A stretch of 64,000 nucleotides of DNA from Melioribacter sp051488685 (GTDB lineage Bacteria; Bacteroidota; Ignavibacteria; Ignavibacteriales; Melioribacteraceae). The stretch covers positions 232,516-296,515 of the forward strand of contig NZ_JBPSEH010000004.1 in the NCBI RefSeq assembly GCF_051488685.1. Reading direction: 5' to 3'. Of the stretch, positions 15,939-24,489 are shown piece by piece. Below the pieces are notes generated by a model. That model was not told the origin of the DNA. It ran no database searches and saw only the letters and a program-made list of their open reading frames with translations. Positions within the stretch are counted from its first letter, which is position 1, and each line of letters starts with the position of its first letter. A program made the position numbers and the translations under genes.

Positions 15939-18474
15939 AGCTTTTTCTGGCTAATGCAATTCGTAATTTTGAGTAACTGATCTTGCCATCGAATATTTTA
16001 TAAAGCTGTTTTAAATCTCGTATACCTTCGTCGATCTTTTCGTTAATTATTTCGAGTTCCCCTTTGTCGAAGAGATAATCGGTTTCCAATTCAGGTAGGA
16101 TGCTAATTAGTGTTTCGATCTGGAGAGAAATTACGGATTCTGGCAAGCCTGTCATCGATGATATATCCTTTAAAGAATATCTTTTTTGAACGAATTCATA
16201 AATTTTCCTGAAATTTTGAGGCAGATTTCTGTCGGAAAGTTTCTTTTCTAAAGTATTCTCCTTATCAAAAGTTTTTATTACAGTAATTATTTCTTCGCCC
16301 AGTTTGTTGTACATATATTTAGTAAATCCGCGTATCGACATCAATTCGGCATAAGTAGAAGGCTTCCGGCGAGATATTTCAATCAAAACCTCGTCGGGAC
16401 AAATCATATATGTGGGCTGATTGAATTTTCTGGCAGCTTCTTTTCGGATTTCTTTCAATTTATTCATTAGAACTAACTGATGTTCATAATCTTTAAAATG
16501 GTCGCTTTTCTTGTCTGCTTTTAATTTTACAAGTCCTTTATTCCAAACAATTTTATTCTCGTTTTGCAGATCCGTAATCGAGTTCTCAATTTCCAGTTGT
16601 GTAAAGTGCGTGCAGGCAGCATACGAAGTGTAATTTCGATAGTTCGAGTCTGAGCCTATTAATATTTTTATAAGTGTTGGTGGATCTAAAGGTTCGCCGC
16701 ATTCGCGCAGAACACTTAGAATATGTCCCTTAATATAATCGTTGTCGGATAATTCAATTTTAACATTAGTACAATTATCACATTTGCCACACGTGTAACT
16801 TTCATTTTTTTCTCCAAAGTAATCGAGTATAAATTTCATACGACATTCATTTGTATTAGCAAAATCGATCATTCGTTGCAATTTTGTTTTGTGGTGTTTA
16901 ATCAAGCGCTCGTTGTCCGTAAAGTCGAAGTTCAGCAGATCATTTCGAAGCCTTTCTTTAATAAATTTAATTTCGACGTGGGGTGTGGGCTTTGTAAAAT
17001 TTATTATACCGCATCGATCGAAAAGTTCGAGATTTTCTACAATCTCTTTTTCTGTAATGCCTAAAATTTCTGATAACTTTTTTATGTTAATCTCTGTTTT
17101 GCGAATAAATATTTTTTCTTTATAAAGTTTTATTAGCAAATATAGAAGGTCTTTAAGCTCATCGTTTTCGAGTCGACTTGCAAAGTTTTCAATTCTTTCA
17201 TACGGATAGGAAAAAAACGCATAATACTTGCTCGAATTGCTTTTCTCCTGCTTGAGGTAGCCGGATTTTTCCAGAATTTTTAAAGAAGACTCAAGTAGAG
17301 CTTTATTAATATTATGCTTTTCAAGAAAAGCGATTAATGCTGGCTCAAGGAGTATCGGTTTATCTGGAAATCTATTTAAAGCAATTCGATGATGATCGCA
17401 AATTGAATTATAGACGAACTCGACATGACTTCGGGTGGGAAAAGAATTATTGATGAAATATTCCTGAATATTAATATCTTCTTCGTCGAATAATAAAAAA
17501 ATATTTGAAGGCTTGCCATCTCTTCCAGCCCGTCCAATTTCCTGGTAATAATTTTCGAGATTACCGGGAATGTTATAATGTATAATTGTTCTAATGTCGC
17601 TTTTATCGATGCCCATCCCAAAAGCATTAGTGGCAATTATTATTTTCGTTTTGCCTTCAATAAAGTCGTCCTGAATGATTTTTCTCAATTCGGTTGTTAA
17701 TCCAGCATGATAGTAAGAAGAAGTAATTCCATTGTCTGTCAGAAATTTGGCCAGTTCCTCGGAGTATCTGCGCGTTGCCGTATAAACTATTGCAGGCAAC
17801 TCATTTCTTTCGAGTAATTTCAGAAGGGTTTCTTTTTTCCTCAGAGTTTTTATAACGTGAAGATGCAAATTAGACCTTTCAAATCCGTAGACAAAAACAC
17901 GTGGGTTGTTCATACCTAATTGGGTTACAATATCTTCTCGCACGTCTTCTGTGGCTGTTGCTGTAAAAGCAGATATTTTTGTAATGCCGGCATATTCTCC
18001 AAAATTTCTTATTTTCCTGTAGCTTGGTCTAAAATTGTGTCCCCATTCACTTATACAGTGAGCTTCGTCAACAAAGAGATAAGCAGGTTTTACACTTCTG
18101 ATTTTTTCTTTAAACTCATTATTGTCGAGTTTTTCCGGTGCAACGTAAAGCAGCTTTATTTTCCCTGAATCAATTTTATGATAGATCGAATAGGTTTCTC
18201 TGAGATCGAGAGTGCTGTTAATAAAAGCTGCAACCTCTTGTTTAAGATTGATCGCATCCACCTGGTCTTTCATCAAGGAAATTAGAGGTGATATTACGAT
18301 CGAAAGTGAGTCGGAGGCAAGGGCTGGAATTTGGTAGCAAATTGATTTCCCGCTGCCTGTAGGCATTATAGCCAGCGTATTTCTTCCTTCGAGGATCGAG
18401 TCGATAATTTCTTTTTGTCCTGGTCTGAAATTTTTGTAACCGAAAAATTCAGTTAAAATCTCCTCGGGTTTCAT
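15931..18474 (-). CDS. recQ: ATP-dependent DNA helicase RecQ
   Basis: A 3'-5' DNA helicase of recombination and repair. The N-terminal superfamily 2 helicase core has RPGQKEII, Walker A MPTGSGKSICYQ (about residues 39-50), DEAHCISEWGHNFRPSY, SAFTATA, and motif VI QEIGRAGRDGKPS. The zinc-binding region is CRMKFILDYFGE...CGKCDNC (four cysteines), followed by the RQC winged helix and an HRDC domain (EIRKEAARKFNQPTYMICPD). At 847 residues it is longer than E. coli RecQ (about 610). The extra part includes an insertion after the helicase core and a C-terminal helix-turn-helix extension of about 100 residues. Confidence 0.94.
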   Translation of the reverse strand: MKPEEILTEFFGYKNFRPGQKEIIDSILEGRNTLAIMPTGSGKSICYQIPALASDSLSIVISPLISLMKDQVDAINLKQEVAAFINSTLDLRETYSIYHKIDSGKIKLLYVAPEKLDNNEFKEKIRSVKPAYLFVDEAHCISEWGHNFRPSYRKIRNFGEYAGITKISAFTATATEDVREDIVTQLGMNNPRVFVYGFERSNLHLHVIKTLRKKETLLKLLERNELPAIVYTATRRYSEELAKFLTDNGITSSYYHAGLTTELRKIIQDDFIEGKTKIIIATNAFGMGIDKSDIRTIIHYNIPGNLENYYQEIGRAGRDGKPSNIFLLFDEEDINIQEYFINNSFPTRSHVEFVYNSICDHHRIALNRFPDKPILLEPALIAFLEKHNINKALLESSLKILEKSGYLKQEKSNSSKYYAFFSYPYERIENFASRLENDELKDLLYLLIKLYKEKIFIRKTEINIKKLSEILGITEKEIVENLELFDRCGIINFTKPTPHVEIKFIKERLRNDLLNFDFTDNERLIKHHKTKLQRMIDFANTNECRMKFILDYFGEKNESYTCGKCDNCTNVKIELSDNDYIKGHILSVLRECGEPLDPPTLIKILIGSDSNYRNYTSYAACTHFTQLEIENSITDLQNENKIVWNKGLVKLKADKKSDHFKDYEHQLVLMNKLKEIRKEAARKFNQPTYMICPDEVLIEISRRKPSTYAELMSIRGFTKYMYNKLGEEIITVIKTFDKENTLEKKLSDRNLPQNFRKIYEFVQKRYSLKDISSMTGLPESVISLQIETLISILPELETDYLFDKGELEIINEKIDEGIRDLKQLYKIFDGKISYSKLRIALARKSFS

Positions 18475-18546
18475 AATAAAGTGGTTCGAATTCTCATATT
18501 TGATTTGTTTTTTTTAGATTTAATAAAATGCCTACAAATAAGATAA

Positions 18547-18554
18547 CAAATTTA
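18547..18554 (-). promoter_or_regulatory. Putative -7 element for recQ
   Basis: On the minus strand this reads TAAATTTG, matching TAnnTTTG, 73 bp before the recQ start. No convincing -33 TTG was found, so it is tentative. Confidence 0.3.
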
Positions 18555-18619
18555 TCTTATTTCTTATTAAATTGTTGGTACGAATTTTGTAATTGTTCGC
18601 AAAAAAATTAAGGTAAAAA

Positions 18620-19567
18620 ATGTCAGAAGAAAAATTACGTCTCGAAGATCTGTTGGGCAGTAAAGTAGCCAACGGCGATAAAGAGAAAATCGATTATGTT
18701 GCGATTATAGGCGGTGGCTTGATGGGGCAGGGGATAGCGCAAACCATTTCGGCTGCTGGCATCGATGTGGTTATAATCGAAAAGGATGAGGAACGCTGCA
18801 AGAAGTCACAGGAAAGTCTTAAAGCTTCGATGGAAAGGGAAATTTCCAGATGGGCAATGACACAGAGTGAAATGAAATCGATTCTCAGCAGAATAAAATG
18901 GACAACCGACCGCACGGAAATTCCCGATTGCGACCTGATTATCGAAGCCGTTGACGAAAATTATGAATTGAAAAAACAGATTTTCAAAGAACTCGATGAA
19001 ATTGCTAAACCCGATACTATTTTTATTTCGAATACTTCAACGCTGAGTTTGACTAAAATAGCCGAAGTTACAAAAAGGTCAGATAAAATTATTGGAATGC
19101 ACTTCCTGAATCCTGTGCCGAAAGTTCCACTTGTCGAATTGGTACGTGCACTCGAAACCTCCGACAAGACAGTCGAAATAATTAAGAAATTTGCAGCACG
19201 TATCGGTAAAACACCAGTTCAAGTTTATGAATATCCTGGTTTCGTTACAACCCGTGCAATTGTTCCCTTGCTTAACGAGGCGATGTATATATTGCTCGAG
19301 GGGATTGCTTCGGCCCATGATATCGATACTGCCATGAAACTCGGTTACAATTTTAAGATGGGTCCGCTTGAAATGGCAGATACGATGGGACTCGACGAAG
19401 TCCTCGCATGGATGGAAACTTTATGGCATAGTCTGGGCGAACCACGTTACAGACCATGTCCAATTCTTAGAAAACTTGTAAGAGAAAGAAAGCTCGGCAA
19501 GAAGACAGGTGAAGGCTTCTTCAAATACGACGCCGATGGGAAAATAATTACTTCAATGATGAAATAG
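18620..19567 (+). CDS. 3-hydroxyacyl-CoA (3-hydroxybutyryl-CoA) dehydrogenase
   Basis: Soluble NAD(P)-dependent dehydrogenase of 315 residues interconverting 3-hydroxyacyl-CoA and 3-oxoacyl-CoA. The dinucleotide fold is VAIIGGGLMGQGIAQ (about residues 27-41). The active-site segments are ISNTSTLSLTKIA, GMHFLNPVPKVPLVELV with the catalytic His, and the C-terminal domain motif GPLEMADTMGLDEVL. Compared with typical Hbd (about 282 residues) it has about 25 extra N-terminal residues of charged sequence. Its stop is 9 bp before ackA, so the two probably form an operon linked to acyl-CoA and acetate metabolism. The chain-length preference is unknown. Confidence 0.9.
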   Translation: MSEEKLRLEDLLGSKVANGDKEKIDYVAIIGGGLMGQGIAQTISAAGIDVVIIEKDEERCKKSQESLKASMEREISRWAMTQSEMKSILSRIKWTTDRTEIPDCDLIIEAVDENYELKKQIFKELDEIAKPDTIFISNTSTLSLTKIAEVTKRSDKIIGMHFLNPVPKVPLVELVRALETSDKTVEIIKKFAARIGKTPVQVYEYPGFVTTRAIVPLLNEAMYILLEGIASAHDIDTAMKLGYNFKMGPLEMADTMGLDEVLAWMETLWHSLGEPRYRPCPILRKLVRERKLGKKTGEGFFKYDADGKIITSMMK

Positions 19568-19576
19568 AGGTTTGAA

Positions 19577-20794
19577 ATGAAGGTTCTGGTATTAAACAGC
19601 GGTAGTTCTTCAATTAAATATCAATTTTTCGACACAGACCAAAAGATTGCTCTTGCAAAAGGAATGGTAGAAAGAATTGGAATGTCGAGCGCAGTTTTAA
19701 CTCATACACCTCACGGTAAAGAGAAAATAAGGATTGTTGGCGAAATCCTGGACCACTCGATAGCTATTGAATATGTAATTGCAGTATTACTCAGTCGTAA
19801 CCACGGAGTAATTAAGGATAAAAAAGAAATTGATGCTGTAGGCCACAGAGTTGTTCATGGAGGTGAAACTTTCTCGGGCTCTGTTCTTATTACCGACCAG
19901 GTAATGAATGCAATAAAAGAAAATATTGAGCTGGCACCATTACACAACCCCCCAAACATCAAAGGTATAAATGCAACCAAAGAACAACTTCCTGATATTC
20001 CACAGGTAGCTGTATTCGATACAGCATTTCACGTTCAAATGCCCCCGAAGGCATTTTTATATGGTATTCCTTACGAGTTGTACAGAAAGTATAAAATTAG
20101 ACGTTACGGTTTTCACGGCACATCGCATAGATATGTATCCGAAAGAGCCGCAGCAATATTAAATCGTCCAATCGAAGAACTCAAAATAATCACAGCCCAT
20201 CTGGGTAACGGATGCTCAATGGCTGCGGTCAATTATGGCAAATCGATCGACACAACAATGGGCTTTACCCCTCTTGAAGGACTTTTAATGGGTACAAGGA
20301 GCGGTGATATGGACCCATCAGTCATTCTTTATATAATGGGTAAAGAAGGGTTGTCGATTTCGGAAGCAAATACTTTGTTGAACAAACATAGCGGATTGAT
20401 AGGACTCAGCGGCGAAAGCAGCGATATGAGAGAGATTGAAAATGCTGTTCTCGAAGGGAATAAAAAAGCCAAAAATGCTTTCGATGTTTTTACTTACAGG
20501 ATTAAAAAATATATCGGTGCTTATGCAGCTGCAATGGGTGGTTTAGATGCAGTAGTATTTACAGGCGGTATAGGAGAAAATTCCGCTATGGTAAGAAGAG
20601 ACGTCTGTGCAGATCTGGAATTTCTCGGAATTAAACTCGACGATAATTTGAACCAGAATCCAGTGGGCGAGGCAATTATTTCGTCTGGAGATTCCGGGGT
20701 TAAAATTTTACGTATACCAACAAATGAAGAACTTGTGATTGCACTTGATACTGAAAAAATTGTTAGAGAACAGATGAACAACCTCCCCTCTTAA
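19577..20794 (+). CDS. ackA: Acetate kinase
   Basis: Phosphorylates ADP from acetyl phosphate, giving substrate-level ATP during acetate production, or the reverse. The ASKHA-fold motifs VLNSGSSSIKYQFFDT (N-terminus), GHRVVHGGE, VFDTAFHVQMP, RRYGFHGTSHRYV, TAHLGNGCSM, GTRSGDMDP and FTGGIGENSAMVR are all present. The length of 405 residues is normal. GAGG lies 7 nt before the ATG. No phosphotransacetylase gene is next to it in this window. It is followed by a small hairpin and a strong terminator, so the hbd-like/ackA unit ends here. Confidence 0.96.
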   Translation: MKVLVLNSGSSSIKYQFFDTDQKIALAKGMVERIGMSSAVLTHTPHGKEKIRIVGEILDHSIAIEYVIAVLLSRNHGVIKDKKEIDAVGHRVVHGGETFSGSVLITDQVMNAIKENIELAPLHNPPNIKGINATKEQLPDIPQVAVFDTAFHVQMPPKAFLYGIPYELYRKYKIRRYGFHGTSHRYVSERAAAILNRPIEELKIITAHLGNGCSMAAVNYGKSIDTTMGFTPLEGLLMGTRSGDMDPSVILYIMGKEGLSISEANTLLNKHSGLIGLSGESSDMREIENAVLEGNKKAKNAFDVFTYRIKKYIGAYAAAMGGLDAVVFTGGIGENSAMVRRDVCADLEFLGIKLDDNLNQNPVGEAIISSGDSGVKILRIPTNEELVIALDTEKIVREQMNNLPS

Positions 20795-20800
20795 ACCGGT

Positions 20801-20817
20801 TTCCTCATAATGAGGAA
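20801..20817. repeat. Small palindromic hairpin after ackA
   Basis: TTCCTCA, TAA, TGAGGAA: a 7-bp stem with a 3-nt loop, 6 bp after the ackA stop. It could protect the mRNA 3' end. No T-run follows. Confidence 0.45.
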
Positions 20818-20851
20818 TTCTTCATAGCATGACCTCCTTAATTTGTTAGAT

Positions 20852-20880
20852 GCAGGCTCGTTTGAGCCTGCTATTTTTTT
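20852..20880 (+). terminator. Strong intrinsic terminator after ackA
   Basis: GCAGGCTC and GAGCCTGC form a perfect 8-bp G/C-rich stem around a GTTT loop, followed by TATTTTTTT. It separates ackA from the SDR gene. Confidence 0.93.
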
Positions 20881-20945
20881 ATAATTACCACAAGTATTAT
20901 TTTTCACATTCATAATTAAAGAAATTAATCGACGAGAGGTACTCA

Positions 20946-21737
20946 GTGGAACTTTTTTTAAAAGGGAAAACCGTACTGGTTACTGCCGCCAGTATGGGTA
21001 TTGGAAGAGCAACGGCAGAATTGTTTATTAAAGAAGGGTGCAAAGTTGCCATCTGCTCGCGTAATAAAGATAATCTGCTTAAAACCGTCTCTGAAATCCG
21101 CAACATATTTAACGTAGAACCGATGTGGGTTGTCTGTGATATTAATAAGAGCGAAGATATTGAAAATACAGTTAAGAAAGTTAAAGAGGAGCTTGGAAGT
21201 ATCGACATCCTTGTAAACAACTGCGGAGGTCCTACACCGGGTTTCTTTGATAATCTTGACGACAAAAATTGGGACGAAGCGTTTCAACAAGTGCTGATGA
21301 GCGCTGTAAGATTTACTCGACTTGTACTTCCTGGAATGAAAGCAAACAAATGGGGCAGAATAATTAATATTACATCACTTTCAGTAAAACAGCCCGTCGA
21401 CAATCTTGTATTATCAAATTCATTTAGAAGCGCATTAACAGCATTCGCAAAGACTTTGAGTAATCAAGTTGGAAAATTTAATATTACTGTAAATAATGTT
21501 GCGCCTGGATATACGTTAACTTCCCGACTCTACGAATTAGCCGTCGTAAGAGCCAAAGAGAGCGGCGTTTCGCATGAAGAAATTTTATCTTCGATGGCAA
21601 ACGATGTGCCGATGAAACGTCTCGGTCGACCGGACGAGGTGGCTTCTTTAATCGTATATTTGGCCTCCGAACAGGCAGGTTATATTACCGGTTCGACCAT
21701 TGCCGTCGATGGCGGAATAATAAAATCGACCTATTGA
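20946..21737 (+). CDS. SDR-family protein with altered catalytic residues
   Basis: A 263-residue Rossmann-fold protein of the short-chain dehydrogenase family, closest in look to the FabG-like branch that departs from the standard catalytic tetrad. The cofactor motif is TAASMGIGRA instead of TGxxxGIG, and the NNAG motif is NNCGG. The catalytic serine remains in INITSLS, but the YxxxK pair reads S-N-S-F-R (in VLSNSFRSALTAF), so both Tyr and Lys are lost. The C-terminal VAPGYTLT and YITGSTIAVDGG are standard. GTG is the start, with GAGAGG 9 nt upstream. The FAD oxidoreductase follows after one base, so they are co-expressed. The substrate is unknown. Confidence 0.85.
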   Translation: MELFLKGKTVLVTAASMGIGRATAELFIKEGCKVAICSRNKDNLLKTVSEIRNIFNVEPMWVVCDINKSEDIENTVKKVKEELGSIDILVNNCGGPTPGFFDNLDDKNWDEAFQQVLMSAVRFTRLVLPGMKANKWGRIINITSLSVKQPVDNLVLSNSFRSALTAFAKTLSNQVGKFNITVNNVAPGYTLTSRLYELAVVRAKESGVSHEEILSSMANDVPMKRLGRPDEVASLIVYLASEQAGYITGSTIAVDGGIIKSTY

Positions 21738-21738
21738 C

Positions 21739-23292
21739 ATGAAAAAAGAAATTGAATTAATAATCGATCCGGATAACATCTATAATTATGAGTTTATAAG
21801 AAAAGAAGCAGCAAAAAAAATTCACACGGATATTAATGAAATCAGTCATGTATCGATAATAAAACGTTCTATAGACGCACGTCGACAAAATCCTGTTTAT
21901 AAAATAAAAGCAATTGCCTATGTAAGAGAAGCACCGTTTGAAGATATTATTAAATTCGATTTTAAAAATGTTGAAAAAGGAAAAGCTGTCATTATTGTTG
22001 GTTTCGGTCCCGCTGGAATGTTTGCTGCTCTCCGTTTTCTTGAGCTTGGTATAAAACCTATTATCCTGGAAAGAGGGAAAGACGTTCGAAGCAGAAGAAG
22101 AGATTTAAGAGCAATTCAACAATTCGGAGTTGTCAATCCCGATTCCAATTACTGCTTTGGTGAAGGCGGCGCAGGTACCTACAGCGATGGCAAATTATAT
22201 ACAAGATCGACGAAGAGAGGGGATGTTAAAAGAATTTTGAATCTTCTTGTTTATCACGGCGCACAATCCGAAATCTTAATTGACTCGCATCCTCATATCG
22301 GATCTAATATTCTGCCCAAAGTTGTTGCAAACATCAGAGAAACAATTCTAAAGTACGGAGGAGAAATTCATTTCAATTCACGTGTAACTGATATAATAAT
22401 TGACGATTCGCATATCCGGGGAGTGATAGTAAATGATGAGAAGGAATATGTTGCAGATGCGGTAATATTATCCGTAGGTCATTCCGCGAGGGATATCTAC
22501 TATTTACTCGACAAAAAAAAGATACTGTTGGAACCCAAGCCTTTTGCAGTTGGAGTAAGAATTGAACATCCACAAAGTTTAATCGACAGCATTCAATACC
22601 ACACAAAAAAACGACATCCAAATTTACCCGCGGCAAGTTACAATATCGCCTGCCAGGTTGATGATAAAGGCGTTTACTCATTCTGTATGTGTCCCGGTGG
22701 TATAATAATTCCGGCATCTACTGCACCGTCAGAGCTTGTACTCAATGGAATGAGTTTATCGAGACGCGATTCTCCATTTGCAAATTCTGGACTTGTTGTA
22801 ACCGTGGATGAAAACGACTGGGTGAAATATAAAAATGCAGGAGTCTTTGCTGGACTGGAATTTCAAAAATCGATAGAAATTGCTGCATTTGAAGCAGGTG
22901 GAAAATCCCAAAAAGCCCCCGCACAGAGAGTTGTCGACTTTTTAAAAGGGAGAGTATCCGACTCACTTCCAGATACTTCGTATATTCCAGGCACAGTTTC
23001 ATACGACTTGAACGAATTGTTTCCTGAAAGAATTAAAAAGAGTTTACATGAAGCGCTTCTTATTTTTAATAAAAGAATGCCAGGTTATATTTCTTCAGAA
23101 GCCCAAATTTTAGCTGCTGAAACCAGGACGAGTTCTCCTGTGCGCATTCCGAGGGATAGAACAACATTAATGCATCTTCAAATTGAGGGACTTTATCCTG
23201 CAGGTGAAGGAGCCGGCTATGCGGGTGGAATTGTTTCTGCTGCTATCGATGGCGAAAAAATAGCCGAAGCAGTTGCTGATTATATTATTTGA
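21739..23292 (+). CDS. FAD-dependent oxidoreductase, uncharacterised COG2509-like family
   Basis: A 517-residue flavoprotein. An N-terminal domain of about 80 residues (alpha-beta, with the RRSIDARR-like ISIIKRSIDARRQNPVY segment) precedes the FAD site VIIVGFGPAGMFAALRFLE (about residues 83-101). Other marks are CFGEGGAGTYSDGKLYTR, PHIGSNILPKVV, ADAVILSVGHSARD, FCMCPGGIIIPAS with paired cysteines, and the C-terminal FAD motif GLYPAGEGAGYAGGI. This pattern is that of the widespread 'uncharacterised FAD-dependent dehydrogenases'. The reaction is not known. It sits one base after the SDR, so the pair may act on one substrate. Confidence 0.85.
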   Translation: MKKEIELIIDPDNIYNYEFIRKEAAKKIHTDINEISHVSIIKRSIDARRQNPVYKIKAIAYVREAPFEDIIKFDFKNVEKGKAVIIVGFGPAGMFAALRFLELGIKPIILERGKDVRSRRRDLRAIQQFGVVNPDSNYCFGEGGAGTYSDGKLYTRSTKRGDVKRILNLLVYHGAQSEILIDSHPHIGSNILPKVVANIRETILKYGGEIHFNSRVTDIIIDDSHIRGVIVNDEKEYVADAVILSVGHSARDIYYLLDKKKILLEPKPFAVGVRIEHPQSLIDSIQYHTKKRHPNLPAASYNIACQVDDKGVYSFCMCPGGIIIPASTAPSELVLNGMSLSRRDSPFANSGLVVTVDENDWVKYKNAGVFAGLEFQKSIEIAAFEAGGKSQKAPAQRVVDFLKGRVSDSLPDTSYIPGTVSYDLNELFPERIKKSLHEALLIFNKRMPGYISSEAQILAAETRTSSPVRIPRDRTTLMHLQIEGLYPAGEGAGYAGGIVSAAIDGEKIAEAVADYII

Positions 23293-23868
23293 AAATGTTT
23301 GGCTTACAATACACATCTAATTTTTTGTCAAAAGGCAGAAAAAATTTTTCAAACTTCGTTGTAGATTCATATAAACTCATATGCACTTTCTGCAGTTTAC
23401 TAAAATATTATTCTTACGGAATCGATAAAATGATTTTGTTAAATTGCCTGTAGGAGAATTGTATTCGATATTTTTTATTCCCGATTGTATTACAGCTCAT
23501 AAAAAGTTTACGAGTTCACAAATCCATTATACAATACGTTCAATTGTAATTAAGATGTGCTGTTTATATATGAGTTACTTCTCGATTGCTTTTTATTCAG
23601 GAAGTCAATTTCTTAGCTTTCAAGTGGTGCCTTGAAAGGTCGCCTATTTTATTTGGAAATGATAAAATTTTATTTTAAGAGGGTGTCAGGATAAATTGAG
23701 CAATTTAAAATAAACAATTATAATTAGTTCTTATTACTCAGGAGCAAAATCATATCTGGTGAAGCAAACAATAACATTTATTTTTCTTAATCGGCAAAAT
23801 AAACCGCTTAAATAGAGGGACATGTCATTATTTTTTAATAATTAATGTCACTCGGCAATCTTCAAGCA
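23293..23868 (+). other. Long non-coding stretch
   Basis: About 580 bp with no gene that can be supported. An open frame at 23444-23635 exists but looks random. A hairpin (CTTTCAAG 23617-23624 with CTTGAAAG 23631-23638) lies inside, weakly terminator-like. The region is much less dense in genes than the rest of the window and leads into the decayed gene on its right. Confidence 0.7.
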
Positions 23869-24327
23869 CAGCCGTATGTAAGTCAGGGCGTCTATTCCGT
23901 AAAGCTCCGATCTCGTAAGAAAGTAGAACAAATGATGGTAGTATATTCAATCTATATCGTTTCAAATTACAAATCGGATATTTCTTTGTTGATAGTTTCT
24001 ACACTGCCGTTTCATTAACATATTATGGATACGACGTACGTAATTATGGCTATGGTCCAGAATTTAATTATTATTTTGACCTTAATGAAAGATTCAAACC
24101 TTATCTTAGAACAGAGACTATTTTATAGAAACAAAGAACAACACTTCTTTAAACTATACAGAATAAAGTTTTGTGAATGAGCTGATTACATCATTACGAA
24201 TTATTTTGCAGTTGAAGCAGCAATAAATTATAGTAGAATTAAAATGGGAGAGTCAAATATCAATCAAGAAGATTGGGTAACAAAAATAATAAGTATCAAT
24301 ATAGGCGTGAATTTCTTAATTCACTAA
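23869..24327 (+). pseudogene. Decayed outer-membrane beta-barrel protein gene
   Basis: Fragments in three frames translate to parts of one OmpA/opacity-type barrel. About 23869: QPYVSQGVYSV, resembling the start of a mature barrel. 23919-24128: a frame with NLYRFKLQIGYFFVDSFYTA, YYGYDVRNYGYGPEFNYYFD and ERFKPYLRTE, ending in TAG. 24181-24327: DYIITNYFAVEAAINYSRIK and IISINIGVNFLIH, ending in a stop as the last beta strand of a barrel would. Two frame changes and internal stops separate these, and no start codon with signal peptide remains. The alternating aromatic/polar pattern and the 'GYFFVD' motif support the barrel assignment. It is a true relic and not a sequencing artefact unless several errors coincide. 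Confidence 0.75.
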
Positions 24328-24340
24328 AAAGTTAATAAAT

Positions 24341-24370
24341 AAAGGCTGTTTCACTCAAGAGATAGCCTTT
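24341..24370 (+). terminator. Intrinsic terminator downstream of the pseudogene
   Basis: AAAGGCTGTTTC (24341-24352) pairs with GAGATAGCCTTT (24359-24370), 12 bp with two G-U pairs, around a 6-nt loop, followed by GTATTTTC. It is preserved although its gene has decayed, which also marks the original 3' end of that gene. Confidence 0.75.
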
Positions 24371-24489
24371 GTATTTTCTCTAAGCTTAGAAATTTTCATA
24401 ATTTTCACAGCACGCCTCTGTTTAATCCAAATTGTTATTCGTTATTCATTATAGTATATTTTTATCCCAAAAAATCGAGATTTTTTTGT

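Noticed and set aside
23444..23635. Open frame of 63 codons in the long gap
   Set aside because: Cysteine- and serine-rich random-looking sequence, no ribosome binding site, no recognisable fold; the surrounding DNA looks non-coding.
23680..23706. Possible insertion-sequence end (GAGGGTGTCAGGATAAATTGAG)
   Set aside because: Loosely like the terminal repeat of some IS families, but no matching inverted end, target duplication or transposase remnant was found.
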